Positions 8,317 through 17,799 of a stretch of 64,000 nt of DNA are shown here, one piece after another. Below the pieces are notes generated by a model. It was given only the letters and a program-made list of their open reading frames with translations, made no database searches and was not told the DNA's origin. Made by a program: the position numbers and the translations under genes. The stretch is from Virgibacillus natechei (GTDB lineage Bacteria; Bacillota; Bacilli; Bacillales; Amphibacillaceae): NCBI RefSeq assembly GCF_026013645.1, contig NZ_CP110224.1, positions 2,604,001 to 2,668,000 of the forward strand. Reading direction: 5' to 3'. The first letter of the stretch is position 1; each line of letters starts with the position of its first letter.

Positions 8317-10296
8317 CTATTTAATCAATGCATTCGGATCTATAATCAAAGCGACTTGACCATCTCCTAAAATTGTTGCACCTGAAATAGCATAAACATC
8401 CTGCATATAGTTTCCTAATGACTTTAAAACCACTTCCTTTTGGCCAATAAAAGAATCCACGATTATCCCTGTTACTTTTTCACCTTTTTTAATAACCACA
8501 ATGGCATGGTGCTTTTCTGTGGTATCTTCAGCTTTTGGGACGTTAAATACTTCGGCTAACGATACGAGTGGAATCACTTTACCTCGGAAGTCCATCACCT
8601 TTTGACCATGGGCATACATCATCTGTTCCTCTTCAAGCAGTACCGTCTCAATAATGGACGAAAGTGGAACAGCATAGGTTTCGTGTTGAACCTTAACCAA
8701 TAATGTTGATAGAATAGAAAGTGTCAAGGGCAATTGAATCGAGAATTTACTACCCATACCATGTTTCGATTCAATATCAATTTGCCCACCCAAGGATTCT
8801 ATTTTATTTTTTACAACATCCAATCCAACCCCGCGCCCAGATATATCAGAGACTTCATCCGCTGTGCTGAATCCAGATGCTAATAGGAGTTGGAATATGT
8901 CGTTATCGGTTTTCTCTTTACTTTTTTCAATTGTAAGTAATCCTTGTTCAATTGCTTTTGCCTCCACTTTTTTGCGGTTAATCCCTGCTCCATCATCTTC
9001 TATTTCAATAAACACATGATTCCCGCTATGAAAAGCTCTTAATGTTAACTCACCGGATTCAGATTTGCCTGCTTGGATACGTTCTGAAGTTGACTCAATT
9101 CCGTGATCAATAGAATTGCGGATCAAATGCACCAATGGATCCCCTATTTCGTCAATAACCGTTCGATCCAGCTCCGTTTCAGCTCCGATAATTTCTAAAT
9201 TTATCTTTTTATCCAAATCCTTAGCCAACCCTCGTACCATACGTGGAAATCGATTAAATACCTGGTCAACAGGCACCATCCGCATGCCTAATATCAAACC
9301 CTGCATGTCTTCTGAAACACGTGTAACATGCTCAACCGTCTCTGTTAATTCCGGATTCTCTATATGCTCAGCAAGATCTTCCAGGCGACTTCGATCAATA
9401 ACAATCTCTTCAAATAAGTTCATCAACTCATCAATCCGATCCAAATTCACACGAATCGTTTTGGAAGACGTGTTTTTACCTTGCGCTGGCTTCTCCTCTG
9501 TGGAAGTGGCTGAGGTTTCTTCTGTAGCTTGTTCCACCATCTTGGATTCTTTTATAGGCGAAACTGTTGAAACTTGAACATCTTTTACTTCAGACACATT
9601 ATAAATTAATTCCTTCATTTCTTCTGAAGAGGTCTTGGACAAAAAGAACAAAGAAAAATCTTGTTCAAACTCTCCTTCTTCTAGCACTTCCATTTCAGGT
9701 ATGGTCTTTATTAGTTCTCCATGGCTATCAATTGCTTCAAAAACCATATAAGCACGAACGGATTTCAGCATACAATCTTCAGCAAGTGTGACTGTAATTT
9801 GGTATGTATGAAATCCCTGCTCTTCTGCCTGGGCAACTACAGTAGCTTGGAATTCATCTAATTCAACTTCTTTTTTCTCTTCTCCTTTTTCATCTTCTGG
9901 CTGGTTCTCTTTAGATGTTCCTGTTTCCAACTGCTCCAATCGACTAACTAGCCCTGAAACATCCTTTTTGCCATCGCTTCCTTCACTGATTGCGTTAACC
10001 ATTTCTTCCAGCGAATCTAGTGCTAAAAAAATAATATCAATAAGTTCTGTAGAAACTGCTAATTGACTGTTTCTAATTTTATCCAGAACGTTTTCCATAT
10101 GATGTGTCAGGGAAGCAATATCCTCAAATTCCATGGTCGCAGCCATCCCTTTTAGTGTATGGGCTGAACGGAATATTTCATCGACAAGCGTAAGGTCACC
10201 TGGTTGTTTTTCCAATTGGAGAATATGATCGTTAACTGCTTGTAAATGCTCACGGCTTTCATCTAGAAACATATCAATGTATTGAGTCGTCTCCAT
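8317..10296 (-). CDS. cheA: Chemotaxis histidine kinase CheA
   Basis: About 659 residues with the full domain order: P1 Hpt domain with phospho-acceptor His46 (IFRSAHTLKGMAA), a linker, a P2 CheY-binding domain (about 145-250), P3 dimerisation helices starting at SSKTIRVNLDRIDELMNLFE, a P4 ATPase with N box HLIRNSIDHGIE and glycine boxes DDGAGI and GRGVGLDVV, and a C-terminal P5 CheW-like domain. It phosphorylates CheY in response to chemoreceptors. The ATG at 10296 (METTQYIDMF) has AAAGGAAGTG upstream; the longer open frame to 10338 is not needed. Confidence 0.95.
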   Translation of the reverse strand: METTQYIDMFLDESREHLQAVNDHILQLEKQPGDLTLVDEIFRSAHTLKGMAATMEFEDIASLTHHMENVLDKIRNSQLAVSTELIDIIFLALDSLEEMVNAISEGSDGKKDVSGLVSRLEQLETGTSKENQPEDEKGEEKKEVELDEFQATVVAQAEEQGFHTYQITVTLAEDCMLKSVRAYMVFEAIDSHGELIKTIPEMEVLEEGEFEQDFSLFFLSKTSSEEMKELIYNVSEVKDVQVSTVSPIKESKMVEQATEETSATSTEEKPAQGKNTSSKTIRVNLDRIDELMNLFEEIVIDRSRLEDLAEHIENPELTETVEHVTRVSEDMQGLILGMRMVPVDQVFNRFPRMVRGLAKDLDKKINLEIIGAETELDRTVIDEIGDPLVHLIRNSIDHGIESTSERIQAGKSESGELTLRAFHSGNHVFIEIEDDGAGINRKKVEAKAIEQGLLTIEKSKEKTDNDIFQLLLASGFSTADEVSDISGRGVGLDVVKNKIESLGGQIDIESKHGMGSKFSIQLPLTLSILSTLLVKVQHETYAVPLSSIIETVLLEEEQMMYAHGQKVMDFRGKVIPLVSLAEVFNVPKAEDTTEKHHAIVVIKKGEKVTGIIVDSFIGQKEVVLKSLGNYMQDVYAISGATILGDGQVALIIDPNALIK

Positions 10297-10352
10297 TCCA
10301 CACTTCCTTTCTTTGAGTCTATTAGAAATTCTAGCCAAGCACGCTACTATAT

Positions 10353-11171
10353 TTATTGATCTTCTAAATCATCTAATTCCGTTTGTATTTCAAAATTAGG
10401 TAATACGAGTACTTCCACCCGTCTATTTAACGCTCGATTTTCTTCACTTGTATTTGGTAAAATTGGTTGATGTTCCCCGTATCCTTTCGCACTATATCGT
10501 GCTGGATCAAGTTCGTCATTTTCCAAAATGATGCCCATAAAATTAACAGCCCGCTGCACACTTAATTCCCAGTTGGATTCGAATTCTTCATTATTCATTG
10601 GTCGATCATCAGCATGTCCGCTAATCACAATTTGACGTGGAGGATCTGTATGTAGAAGGTCAGCTATCTCATGAGCAATTTCTTCGCCTTCTCTATTTAC
10701 AACAGCACTTGCTGATTCAAAGGTTATTTCATTCTCAATAGAAATTAATAATCCTTCATCCGTTAACGCCGTCCCTAACTCCTCTGCTAAATTATTTTCT
10801 TCAATATAATGGTCGATCTCTTCTTGGAGGTCCTGTAATTGAAGCAATTCTAAAGCAGTATCACGTTGATCCTCTATCTCTTCTTCCTCTTCGGATTCGT
10901 CTTCCTCTACTTCATCTTCTTCATTGGATTCTACCGGTATTTCCACTGGAACCTGATCATATTCCACAATTCCAGTCCCAGCAGAAGAGAATTCACTTTG
11001 AAAAACTTCTGCTAATTCTTGGTATCGTTGAGCATCAACATCACTCATTGCAAATAAAACGATAAACAGCGCCACTAATAGGGTCAGGAGATCTGAATAC
11101 GGAAGTAACCAGGATTCGTCGATATGTCTATCCTTTCGCCGCCTATTTCTACGCATTGGCCTTCTACTCAT
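10353..11171 (-). CDS. motB: Flagellar motor stator protein MotB
   Basis: About 272 residues: basic N-terminus, one transmembrane helix with the ion-carrying aspartate at residue 27 (LLPYSDLLTLLVALFIVLF), an unusually acidic Glu-rich linker (about residues 85-105), then an OmpA/MotB peptidoglycan-binding domain (ISGHADDRPMNNEEFESNWE, LNRRVEVLVLP). It anchors the stator to the wall. I chose the ATG at 11171 because AGGAG lies seven bases upstream inside the end of motA, which it overlaps by a few bases. The sequence resembles B. subtilis MotB more than MotS; whether protons or sodium drive it cannot be read here. Confidence 0.93.
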   Translation of the reverse strand: MSRRPMRRNRRRKDRHIDESWLLPYSDLLTLLVALFIVLFAMSDVDAQRYQELAEVFQSEFSSAGTGIVEYDQVPVEIPVESNEEDEVEEDESEEEEEIEDQRDTALELLQLQDLQEEIDHYIEENNLAEELGTALTDEGLLISIENEITFESASAVVNREGEEIAHEIADLLHTDPPRQIVISGHADDRPMNNEEFESNWELSVQRAVNFMGIILENDELDPARYSAKGYGEHQPILPNTSEENRALNRRVEVLVLPNFEIQTELDDLEDQ

Positions 11172-11952
11172 TTTCATTCTCCTGCTTCGGTGCGTTTAAC
11201 TCCTTAGCTGACAAATAAGAAGCTAACTTATCCCGTACAACCATTGCAGAGTCACCATTCGTTATCGATACGATACCCTCAATCATGATCTCCTTTTGTT
11301 GCACTTCTTTTTTCGACTTTTCACGTAGCTTATTTGCAAACGGGTGCCACAGCATATACCCCGTAAAAATACCAAGCAATGTTGCAATAAATGCAGCAGA
11401 AATCGCCGAGCCTAATACATCCATATCCTGCATATCACCAAGTGCAGCAATCAAACCAATTACCGCACCAAGCACGCCTAACGTCGGAGCATAGGTACCG
11501 GCTTGTGAGAATACAGCCGCCCCTTCTTCATGTCTTCTTTCCATGGCATCAACTTTCTCCAACATAACGTCCCGAATAAACTCAGGTGTTTGTCCATCTA
11601 TAGCCAGTTGCAAGCCAGAAGATAAAAATGGTTCATTGTCAACTCTATCTATCTGATTCTCTAAAGATAGCATGCCTTCTCTACGCGTCTGTTCCGCCCA
11701 TTCCGTAAATGTCGTAATGAGCTCTTTTGTATCGATTTGTTTTTCCTCTACAAATAATTTCTTGAATAGAGATGGAACTTTCTTAATCGTACTCATAGGA
11801 AATGCAATGACTACCGATGCAGCCGTACCTACAACAATAATAATAAAAGCACCTGGATTAATTAAAGCCTCCAATTCAACGCCCTTCAGTATTATACCAA
11901 CACCGATGGCAATAAAACCTAAGAAAATACCTATTACGGTTGTCTTATCCAT
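11164..11952 (-). CDS. motA: Flagellar motor stator protein MotA
   Basis: A 262-residue protein with four membrane helices, two near the N-terminus and two around residues 145-200 (TYAPTLGVLGAVIGLIAALG, FIATLLGIFTGYMLWHPFAN), and a large cytoplasmic loop that contacts the rotor. Length is as in B. subtilis MotA. First gene of the operon, behind a sigma-D-like promoter at 12006-12032, and it overlaps motB, as usual for a stoichiometric pair. Confidence 0.95.
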   Translation of the reverse strand: MDKTTVIGIFLGFIAIGVGIILKGVELEALINPGAFIIIVVGTAASVVIAFPMSTIKKVPSLFKKLFVEEKQIDTKELITTFTEWAEQTRREGMLSLENQIDRVDNEPFLSSGLQLAIDGQTPEFIRDVMLEKVDAMERRHEEGAAVFSQAGTYAPTLGVLGAVIGLIAALGDMQDMDVLGSAISAAFIATLLGIFTGYMLWHPFANKLREKSKKEVQQKEIMIEGIVSITNGDSAMVVRDKLASYLSAKELNAPKQENENE

Positions 11953-12005
11953 ATTGAACCCCCCAAAAATAAATTATAGAAATCTGTATGTATCGTTACG
12001 TGATA

Positions 12006-12032
12006 TCATCGGTTACGAGTCACCCTATGTTA
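12006..12032 (-). promoter_or_regulatory. Sigma-D-like motility promoter upstream of motA
   Basis: On the minus strand TAAC (12032-12029), a 15-base spacer and ACCGATGA (12013-12006) closely match the sigma-D consensus TAAA-N15-GCCGATAT. It lies 54 bases upstream of the motA start. Confidence 0.65.
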
Positions 12033-12202
12033 AAAGTTAGAACTTCTCGAGATCTTTTTGGAATTATACCTATCTTTATGTATCGGTTTATGTCGAAATA
12101 GTTGAAGGGGTTTTATTAATTACATAATATTTACATAAATATGAGTTATCAAGATCGATCGTTGGGCTGAAATTTTACATTTCTGACATTAAGTCAATCC
12201 AT

Positions 12203-12229
12203 TCAATTTTATTATATATAAACCGATAA
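12203..12229 (+). promoter_or_regulatory. Sigma-D-like promoter upstream of the yfmS-like receptor
   Basis: ACCGATAA at 12222-12229 is a good sigma-D -10 element; the -35 at 15 bases distance is TCAA (12203-12206), weaker than TAAA. It lies about 50 bases before the receptor start. Confidence 0.55.
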
Positions 12230-12276
12230 TAACTTAGTTGGATATAATTTGAGAAACAGGAGTGAATTAGATAAAT

Positions 12277-13128
12277 ATGGAAACAGATCAGAAGCACCAA
12301 CCCTTATTTCAATCATTTATACAAGTTTCCCCCTTTTTGCAATCATTAGTAAACGATGATATTACGATCGGCATATATGACACAGAGAAGTTAATTATTA
12401 ATTTTCCAGCAAAAACATTTTCATTAGATGTAACACCTGGTGATCCGTTACTTGAAGGAGATATCGTTACAAATGCAATTCGGGAAAATAAAAATCAAGC
12501 TATGGTTGTACCTGCACATATACTTGGTGTAAACCTTGTATCCAGGGCAGTACCTCTACATGATGAATACGGTAAAGTAATTGGAGGAGTTGGTGTCGGC
12601 TTAAATACTGAACGAGCAAATCAACTCTCAGATATTGCATCTAATTTGTCTACCGTTGTAGATGAAGTAACAAATACCATCCAAGACATGGCGCAATCAA
12701 CCTCCGATCTTGCAAGTAACATGACATTCATCAACGATAAAGCATCTGAAGTAAACAACAGTGTAGATACAATTGAAGAAGTCTCTACAGTTGTGAAGGG
12801 AATTGCCGACCAAAGTAATTTACTTGGTTTGAACGCTGCAATTGAAGCTGCTCGTGCAGGGGAACATGGCAGAGGTTTTTCTGTAGTAGCCGATGAAATA
12901 CGTAAAATGGCCAACAATTCCAAGGATCAAGTCACCGAAATCTATGGAATTACCGATAACATTAAACAGGTGATTACTAACTTAAACCAACATATTCAAG
13001 ATACTAACTTACAATCAGATACACAATCAGCAGCTATCGAAGAACTAACCGCAACCATGCAAGAAATCAATGGAAACATTCAAGAACTAGCAGAACTAGC
13101 AAAAGAGAATATTGAAATTAAAAACTAA
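12277..13128 (+). CDS. yfmS: Soluble chemoreceptor, YfmS-like
   Basis: A 283-residue chemoreceptor with no membrane segment. The first 115 residues form a small sensor domain ([37 protein letters not shown]); the rest is a short signalling coil with the hairpin tip [20 protein letters not shown]. This matches B. subtilis YfmS (about 286 residues) in size and build. It probably senses a cytoplasmic signal and feeds it to CheA. Its ATG has a rather distant AGGAG (about 12 bases). It is directly followed by the yfmT-like dehydrogenase, as in B. subtilis. Confidence 0.88.
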   Translation: METDQKHQPLFQSFIQVSPFLQSLVNDDITIGIYDTEKLIINFPAKTFSLDVTPGDPLLEGDIVTNAIRENKNQAMVVPAHILGVNLVSRAVPLHDEYGKVIGGVGVGLNTERANQLSDIASNLSTVVDEVTNTIQDMAQSTSDLASNMTFINDKASEVNNSVDTIEEVSTVVKGIADQSNLLGLNAAIEAARAGEHGRGFSVVADEIRKMANNSKDQVTEIYGITDNIKQVITNLNQHIQDTNLQSDTQSAAIEELTATMQEINGNIQELAELAKENIEIKN

Positions 13129-13143
13129 CGAGGAGTGAATGAA

Positions 13144-14604
13144 ATGATAGATTTCAAACAATTAAACAGTCAATATATTAATGGGAAATGGCGTGAAGGA
13201 TCAAGTTCTCGAAAGATGGAGAATAAAAACCCTTATAATGGAGAATTAATTGCTACATACCAAGCAGCAACCCTTCAGGATCTGAATGATGCCTATACAT
13301 CCGCAAATCGTGTGCAGAAACAATGGGCCAAAACAAATCCTATTAGTCAACGAGACATTTTCGACAAGGCATTTGCGTATATGGAAGAAAATCATGAAGC
13401 GCTCATAAATGTAATCATTGATGAGATTGGTGGTACACGATTAAAAGCTGAATTTGAAATTGGGCTTGTAAAGAATATGATTAAAGAATCATCCACTTTC
13501 CCAATGCGTATGGAAGGTAAAATTCTACCTTCGCCAATTGACGATAAAGAAAACCGTGTTTACCGTGTTCCTGTTGGAGTAGTTGGAGTTATTAGTCCAT
13601 TTAATTTCCCTTTCTTCCTATCCATGAAATCAGTAGCTCCAGCATTAGGAGCGGGAAACGGTGTTGTGCTAAAACCGCATGAACACACTTCAATTACTGG
13701 CGGAACCATGATTGCAAAGATTTTCGAAAGTGCGGGATTGCCAAAAGGACTATTAAACGTCATTACAACGGAAATTGAGGAAATCGGAGATAACTTCGTC
13801 GAGCACCCTATTCCGCGGGCTATTTCGTTTACAGGTTCCACGAAAGTTGGGAAACATATTGGTGCAGTCGCTGGGAGAAATTTAAAAGAAGCTCATTTAG
13901 AATTAGGTGGAAACAGCGCACTTGCTGTACTGGAGGATGCAGACATAGACTTAGCTGTAAGTGCAGCTGTGTTCAGCCGTTTCACCCATCAGGGTCAAAT
14001 ATGTATGTCAGCAAATCGTTTAATTGTTCATGAAGATGTTTATGATGAATTCGTTGAAAAATATGCTGCTAAAGTATCTACATTGACATGTGGCGATCCG
14101 ACAGATCCGAATACCATTATCGGACCATTAATTAACAAACAACAAGTGAATGGAACGGTAGCTCTTATTGAGAAAGGTATCGCAGAAGGAGCAACTCCAG
14201 TTGTAAAAGGGGAAGTAAAAGGAAATGTGGTGGAACCTGTCGTGTTCACAAACGTAACACCGAACATGAGCATTGCCCAAGAGGAATTATTTGCACCAGT
14301 TATATCGATTATGAAAGTATCTAGTGATGAAGAAATCTTAGATTACGCAAACAACAGCGCGTACGGTTTAAGCGGAGCCATTCACACTGGTAATGTCGAG
14401 CGAGGAGCAGAACTTGCTAAACAAATGGATACAGGCATGATTCATATTAACGATGGAACGATTAATGATGAACCAAACGTAGCATTTGGCGGCGTAAAGA
14501 ACTCTGGACTTGGCCGATTAAACGGCGACTGGAGCCTAGACGCATTCACAACAACAAAATGGATCTCTGTCCAGCATAAAACTAGGCAGTATCCATATTC
14601 TTAG
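13144..14604 (+). CDS. yfmT: NAD(P)-dependent aldehyde dehydrogenase, YfmT-like
   Basis: A 486-residue aldehyde dehydrogenase with catalytic Cys287 (GQICMSANR) and general base Glu253 (HLELGGNSAL), a cofactor segment FTGSTKVGKHIG and a normal C-terminus. It oxidises an aldehyde to the acid; B. subtilis YfmT acts on aromatic aldehydes such as vanillin, so an aromatic substrate is a reasonable guess. The ATG at 13144 follows GAGGAG by eight bases; the upstream GTG at 13135 overlaps that site. It lies 15 bases after the yfmS-like receptor, so both probably share the sigma-D-type promoter. Confidence 0.9.
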   Translation: MIDFKQLNSQYINGKWREGSSSRKMENKNPYNGELIATYQAATLQDLNDAYTSANRVQKQWAKTNPISQRDIFDKAFAYMEENHEALINVIIDEIGGTRLKAEFEIGLVKNMIKESSTFPMRMEGKILPSPIDDKENRVYRVPVGVVGVISPFNFPFFLSMKSVAPALGAGNGVVLKPHEHTSITGGTMIAKIFESAGLPKGLLNVITTEIEEIGDNFVEHPIPRAISFTGSTKVGKHIGAVAGRNLKEAHLELGGNSALAVLEDADIDLAVSAAVFSRFTHQGQICMSANRLIVHEDVYDEFVEKYAAKVSTLTCGDPTDPNTIIGPLINKQQVNGTVALIEKGIAEGATPVVKGEVKGNVVEPVVFTNVTPNMSIAQEELFAPVISIMKVSSDEEILDYANNSAYGLSGAIHTGNVERGAELAKQMDTGMIHINDGTINDEPNVAFGGVKNSGLGRLNGDWSLDAFTTTKWISVQHKTRQYPYS

Positions 14605-14618
14605 GATTTAGTTTAGAG

Positions 14619-14645
14619 GCGATCACCTGAAGGTGGTCGCTTTTA
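14619..14645 (+). terminator. Terminator after the aldehyde dehydrogenase
   Basis: GCGATCACCT and AGGTGGTCGC form a 10-bp stem with a GA loop, followed by TTTTAC. Confidence 0.75.
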
Positions 14646-14675
14646 CTTGCATTCGTACTTGGTTTTTACTTCCTA

Positions 14676-14894
14676 CTAAGCCTTTGGTAGTTCTGGAATG
14701 TTTGCAAAAACGTCTTCCATTGTAAACGAAACACATGGAAAATAAGCTGACCATTTGTTCTTCCATAAATACTTCTGATAAGACATAAATTTCCTTGCTC
14801 AGAATATATTGTTCCAGTGTTTTTTAAACCGGATCAACTAACCAATATTCAGCGATACAATCTTTTAGAAAACAGCCTTTCGTTTTGTCATTCG
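14676..14894 (-). pseudogene. Remnant of a Uma2-family (DUF820) nuclease gene
   Basis: On the minus strand three pieces of a Uma2-like C-terminus can be read: NDKTKGCFLKDCIAEYWLVDP, then after an in-frame TAA KTLEQYILSKEIYVLSEVF, then in another frame SFTMEDVFANIPELPKA with a proper stop at 14676. The EYW-VDP and DVF--IPELP motifs are typical of this family. The N-terminal part is missing. One stop and at least one frameshift show that it is dead. Confidence 0.75.
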
Positions 14895-15037
14895 ACAAAA
14901 AACGGGAAGTGACAGGCACTAAATCATAGGACATATTTCTTGCTGAAAAACATACTATTACTTATATTTTAATAGTGTTAAAGTTTGAGATAGCTCGCTT
15001 TATAAGCGTATCTATTCAATAAAAGGAAGGGGAAGTC

Positions 15038-16366
15038 ATGAAAACACTCACTTCATTTTTTGATCGTATGGTGCAGCGATATTTGCCTGATGCATTTTTA
15101 TTTGCCATCATTTTAACGTTTTTAGTTTTTCTTTTAGGTGTCTTTTTCACCGATAGTGGCCCTGTTCAAATGATTGAGCATTGGGGAGGCGGTTTCTGGG
15201 ATTTGTTAGATTTTGCGATGCAAATGGCTTTGGTTGTGGTGACGGGGTATATTTTAGCCAGTGCTCCTATTATCCGAAATGGACTTGCCAAATTAAGTAA
15301 CCTTGCCAAGACGCCTGCTCAAGCTATTATGTTGGTTACATTTGTTGCTTTGATTGCCTGTTTAATTAATTATGGATTTGGCTTAGTAGTTGGGGCATTG
15401 TTTGCCGTTCACGTAGCGAAAAGAGTTCCTACAGTGGATTACCGTTTGCTGATCGCCAGTGCCTATAGTGGAATGCTCGTCTGGCATGGGGGTTTTTCTG
15501 CTTCCATTCCGTTACTTATAGCAACACCCGGCCATTTTCTAGAAGATACAATCGGAACCATTCCAGTTGTTGAAACATTATTTAGCCCCATTAATATTTT
15601 TATCGTCTTGTTTTTGGTCGTAACGTTGCCATTTTTCAATCGCTATTTAATGAAGGGAACTGACCCGTTAGGCAACACGGACACTAGTTTATGGAAAACA
15701 GATGAAGAAGACGCACAGGTAACTCAAGAATCAACCGAAGCATTAACACCTGCAGATCGACTAGAAAATAGCCAAACCGTTTCATTTATTGTTGGGATTA
15801 TGGGCTTAGCTTATATTTTCTATCATTTTGTCTCAAATGGCTTTAACTTGAATATTAATATTGTAAACTTTATCTTTCTATTCCTTGGAATCATCTTTCA
15901 TCGAACACCGAAACGTTTTCTAGACACGGTCATGAAAGGTGTTCGCAATGTTGGTGGCATCATTGTTCAATTTCCTTTCTATGCAGGAATTATGGGCATG
16001 ATGGTAGCATCAGGACTGTCGCAGCAAATGTCTGAATGGTTCATCAGTCTTTCAACGGAGTTTACATTCCCACTGTTTACCTTTATCAGTGCTGGAATTG
16101 TTAACTTTTTCGTCCCGTCTGGTGGCGGACAATGGGCAGTCCAAGGTCCGATTATGATTCCAGCTTCCATTGAAATTGGTGTAGATACAGCCAAGACAGT
16201 CATGGCAGTTGCATGGGGAGATGCATGGACGAATATGATACAGCCTTTCTGGGCGCTACCAGTACTCGCTATTGCAGGATTGAAAGTCCGTGATATTATG
16301 GGGTTCTGTCTCATGATTTTGCTTTACAGCTTTATACCAATAGCTATTGGTCTCTTATTCTTTTAA
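15038..16366 (+). CDS. atoE: Short-chain fatty acid transporter (AtoE family)
   Basis: A 442-residue integral membrane protein of the SCFA_trans family (TIGR00366): RYLPDAFLFAIILTFLVFLL at the N-terminus, WHGGFSASIPLLIATPGH and the conserved VPSGGGQWAVQGPIMIPA and WGDAWTNMIQPFWALPVLAI blocks. It probably carries acetoacetate, butyrate or similar short acids. The ribosome binding site GGAAGGGGAAG precedes the ATG. It is a single-gene unit: a dead gene lies upstream and a shared terminator downstream. Confidence 0.92.
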   Translation: MKTLTSFFDRMVQRYLPDAFLFAIILTFLVFLLGVFFTDSGPVQMIEHWGGGFWDLLDFAMQMALVVVTGYILASAPIIRNGLAKLSNLAKTPAQAIMLVTFVALIACLINYGFGLVVGALFAVHVAKRVPTVDYRLLIASAYSGMLVWHGGFSASIPLLIATPGHFLEDTIGTIPVVETLFSPINIFIVLFLVVTLPFFNRYLMKGTDPLGNTDTSLWKTDEEDAQVTQESTEALTPADRLENSQTVSFIVGIMGLAYIFYHFVSNGFNLNINIVNFIFLFLGIIFHRTPKRFLDTVMKGVRNVGGIIVQFPFYAGIMGMMVASGLSQQMSEWFISLSTEFTFPLFTFISAGIVNFFVPSGGGQWAVQGPIMIPASIEIGVDTAKTVMAVAWGDAWTNMIQPFWALPVLAIAGLKVRDIMGFCLMILLYSFIPIAIGLLFF

Positions 16367-16372
16367 ATCAAT

Positions 16373-16416
16373 CAAAATCCTCACGACCCTACTCGGCGTA
16401 AGGATTTTTTTTCGTA
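16373..16416. terminator. Bidirectional terminator between atoE and the EamA gene
   Basis: AAAATCCT pairs with AAGGATTTTT around a GC-containing loop, with T-runs on both strands. It overlaps the last codons of the convergent EamA gene. Confidence 0.65.
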
Positions 16417-17303
16417 ATCGTAGCTATAATGATGCCAATAATAATCAGAGCTGAGCCTGTTAACACACCGGCGGTCAGTTTCTCGTCTAATAGGATGCTA
16501 CTGAATACCAAGCCAAATATAGGGACGAGCAAGGTTGAAATCGTAGCGGTTACCATATCAATTTTACTAATGATGAAGAACCAGACGGTAAAGCACAATG
16601 CTGAAGCCAGGATACCTGTGAATAAAATATAATACATGCTGGTAACATTTAAAACGATGGGGTCTCCCCACTCCATTACGAGCATGGCAATACTTATTCC
16701 AATTGCACCGAAAAACATTTGAAATGCAGATGCCTGTATTTTCGGTAACTCCTGTACGTTTAATCGGTAATATGTATTCGATATTGCCCAAGAGATAGCC
16801 GCGATTATGATAAGGATTTCACCAAATATAACTTCAAAGCTCTGTCCTGTCCAAATATCCCAGCCTAAGATGGTTAACAGCCCGAGCATACCAATAAGTA
16901 ATCCAGTCATCCTCACAGGAGTTATTTTTTCACCGAGAAATTTCACCGCTAGCAGGCTACTCCACATTGGCATGGAATATAGGAGTACGGATGATTTTCC
17001 TGCATCAACAAACTCCAGTCCATACATTACGAGCAGGAAAACAATAGATGTTTGCAGGATCCCTACAATGATTAGGTGCTTCCAATAGCGTTTTGGTGGC
17101 AAGCCTATTTTCATAATCCAGACAACAAGCAATAAGGTGATGGCACCTATTCCAAACCGAAACGCCGAGAATGTAAACGGCCCCATGTATTCCAGGGCTT
17201 CTTTCATAAGCACCCAAGCATACCCCCAGAGGAGCGTGATTAATAGAATTAAGGACCAGATTATGGCTTTATTTCTTGGAAGGATCGCTTTTATTTTTTT
17301 CAT
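16389..17303 (-). CDS. EamA-family (drug/metabolite) transporter
   Basis: About 304 residues with ten hydrophobic segments arranged as two EamA repeats (WSLILLITLLWGYAWVLMKE; WAISNTYYRL). Members export amino acids, metabolites or drugs; the substrate is not predictable. The ATG at 17303 has GAGGAAGGGGAGG upstream; the longer frame to 17387 adds a non-conserved stretch and is unlikely to be used. Single gene. Confidence 0.88.
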   Translation of the reverse strand: MKKIKAILPRNKAIIWSLILLITLLWGYAWVLMKEALEYMGPFTFSAFRFGIGAITLLLVVWIMKIGLPPKRYWKHLIIVGILQTSIVFLLVMYGLEFVDAGKSSVLLYSMPMWSSLLAVKFLGEKITPVRMTGLLIGMLGLLTILGWDIWTGQSFEVIFGEILIIIAAISWAISNTYYRLNVQELPKIQASAFQMFFGAIGISIAMLVMEWGDPIVLNVTSMYYILFTGILASALCFTVWFFIISKIDMVTATISTLLVPIFGLVFSSILLDEKLTAGVLTGSALIIIGIIIATITKKNPYAE

Positions 17304-17419
17304 AATTTCCTCCCCTTCCTCTATTTTCAATATCAATATATGATAGCAGTTTACAGCGGGATGAAACAAGTAAAGGTGTTTGACCAAAAAAAATAAGCCT
17401 GCATGAATGCACGCTTGAA

Positions 17420-17668
17420 CTAGCTCGCTTTCTTTACTATCTGTCTTTTAACCTTTGTTTTCATAAGGCCTTCAACTAAATTAAACTTCTGATCCAACTT
17501 CCAAAGATTCTGCTGTAGTCCGTTTAAATTTATTGTTACATCTTTAACTTTATTTTCAGTTTTTAAAATAAGATCATTCATATGATTGCCATTCGCTTGT
17601 ATATCCTGCAGATCCTCGGTCATTTTCGTGAAACCTTCCAACAAATCCTCCATCATCTCTCTCGTCAA
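17420..17668 (-). CDS. Small coiled-coil protein, unknown function
   Basis: 82 residues, strongly helical and coiled-coil-like (LEGFTKMTEDLQDIQANGN; LNGLQQNLWKLDQKFNLVEG), no membrane segment. It starts at TTG with GGGGG seven bases upstream; ATGs five and six codons in are alternatives. Its build resembles the two small proteins at 19786-20430 but without their repeats. I do not recognise the family. Confidence 0.6.
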   Translation of the reverse strand: MTREMMEDLLEGFTKMTEDLQDIQANGNHMNDLILKTENKVKDVTINLNGLQQNLWKLDQKFNLVEGLMKTKVKRQIVKKAS

Positions 17669-17799
17669 CAGATGTCCCCCTTTGTCATCATCATCTATAG
17701 ATTAGCACTGGTCCAGCTACAGCTACAAGGGTATTTTGAATTAATTTCCCAAATGAAGTAGGTCTATTTATCCGTAATTCAGAAGAAAATCAGTTCAGG

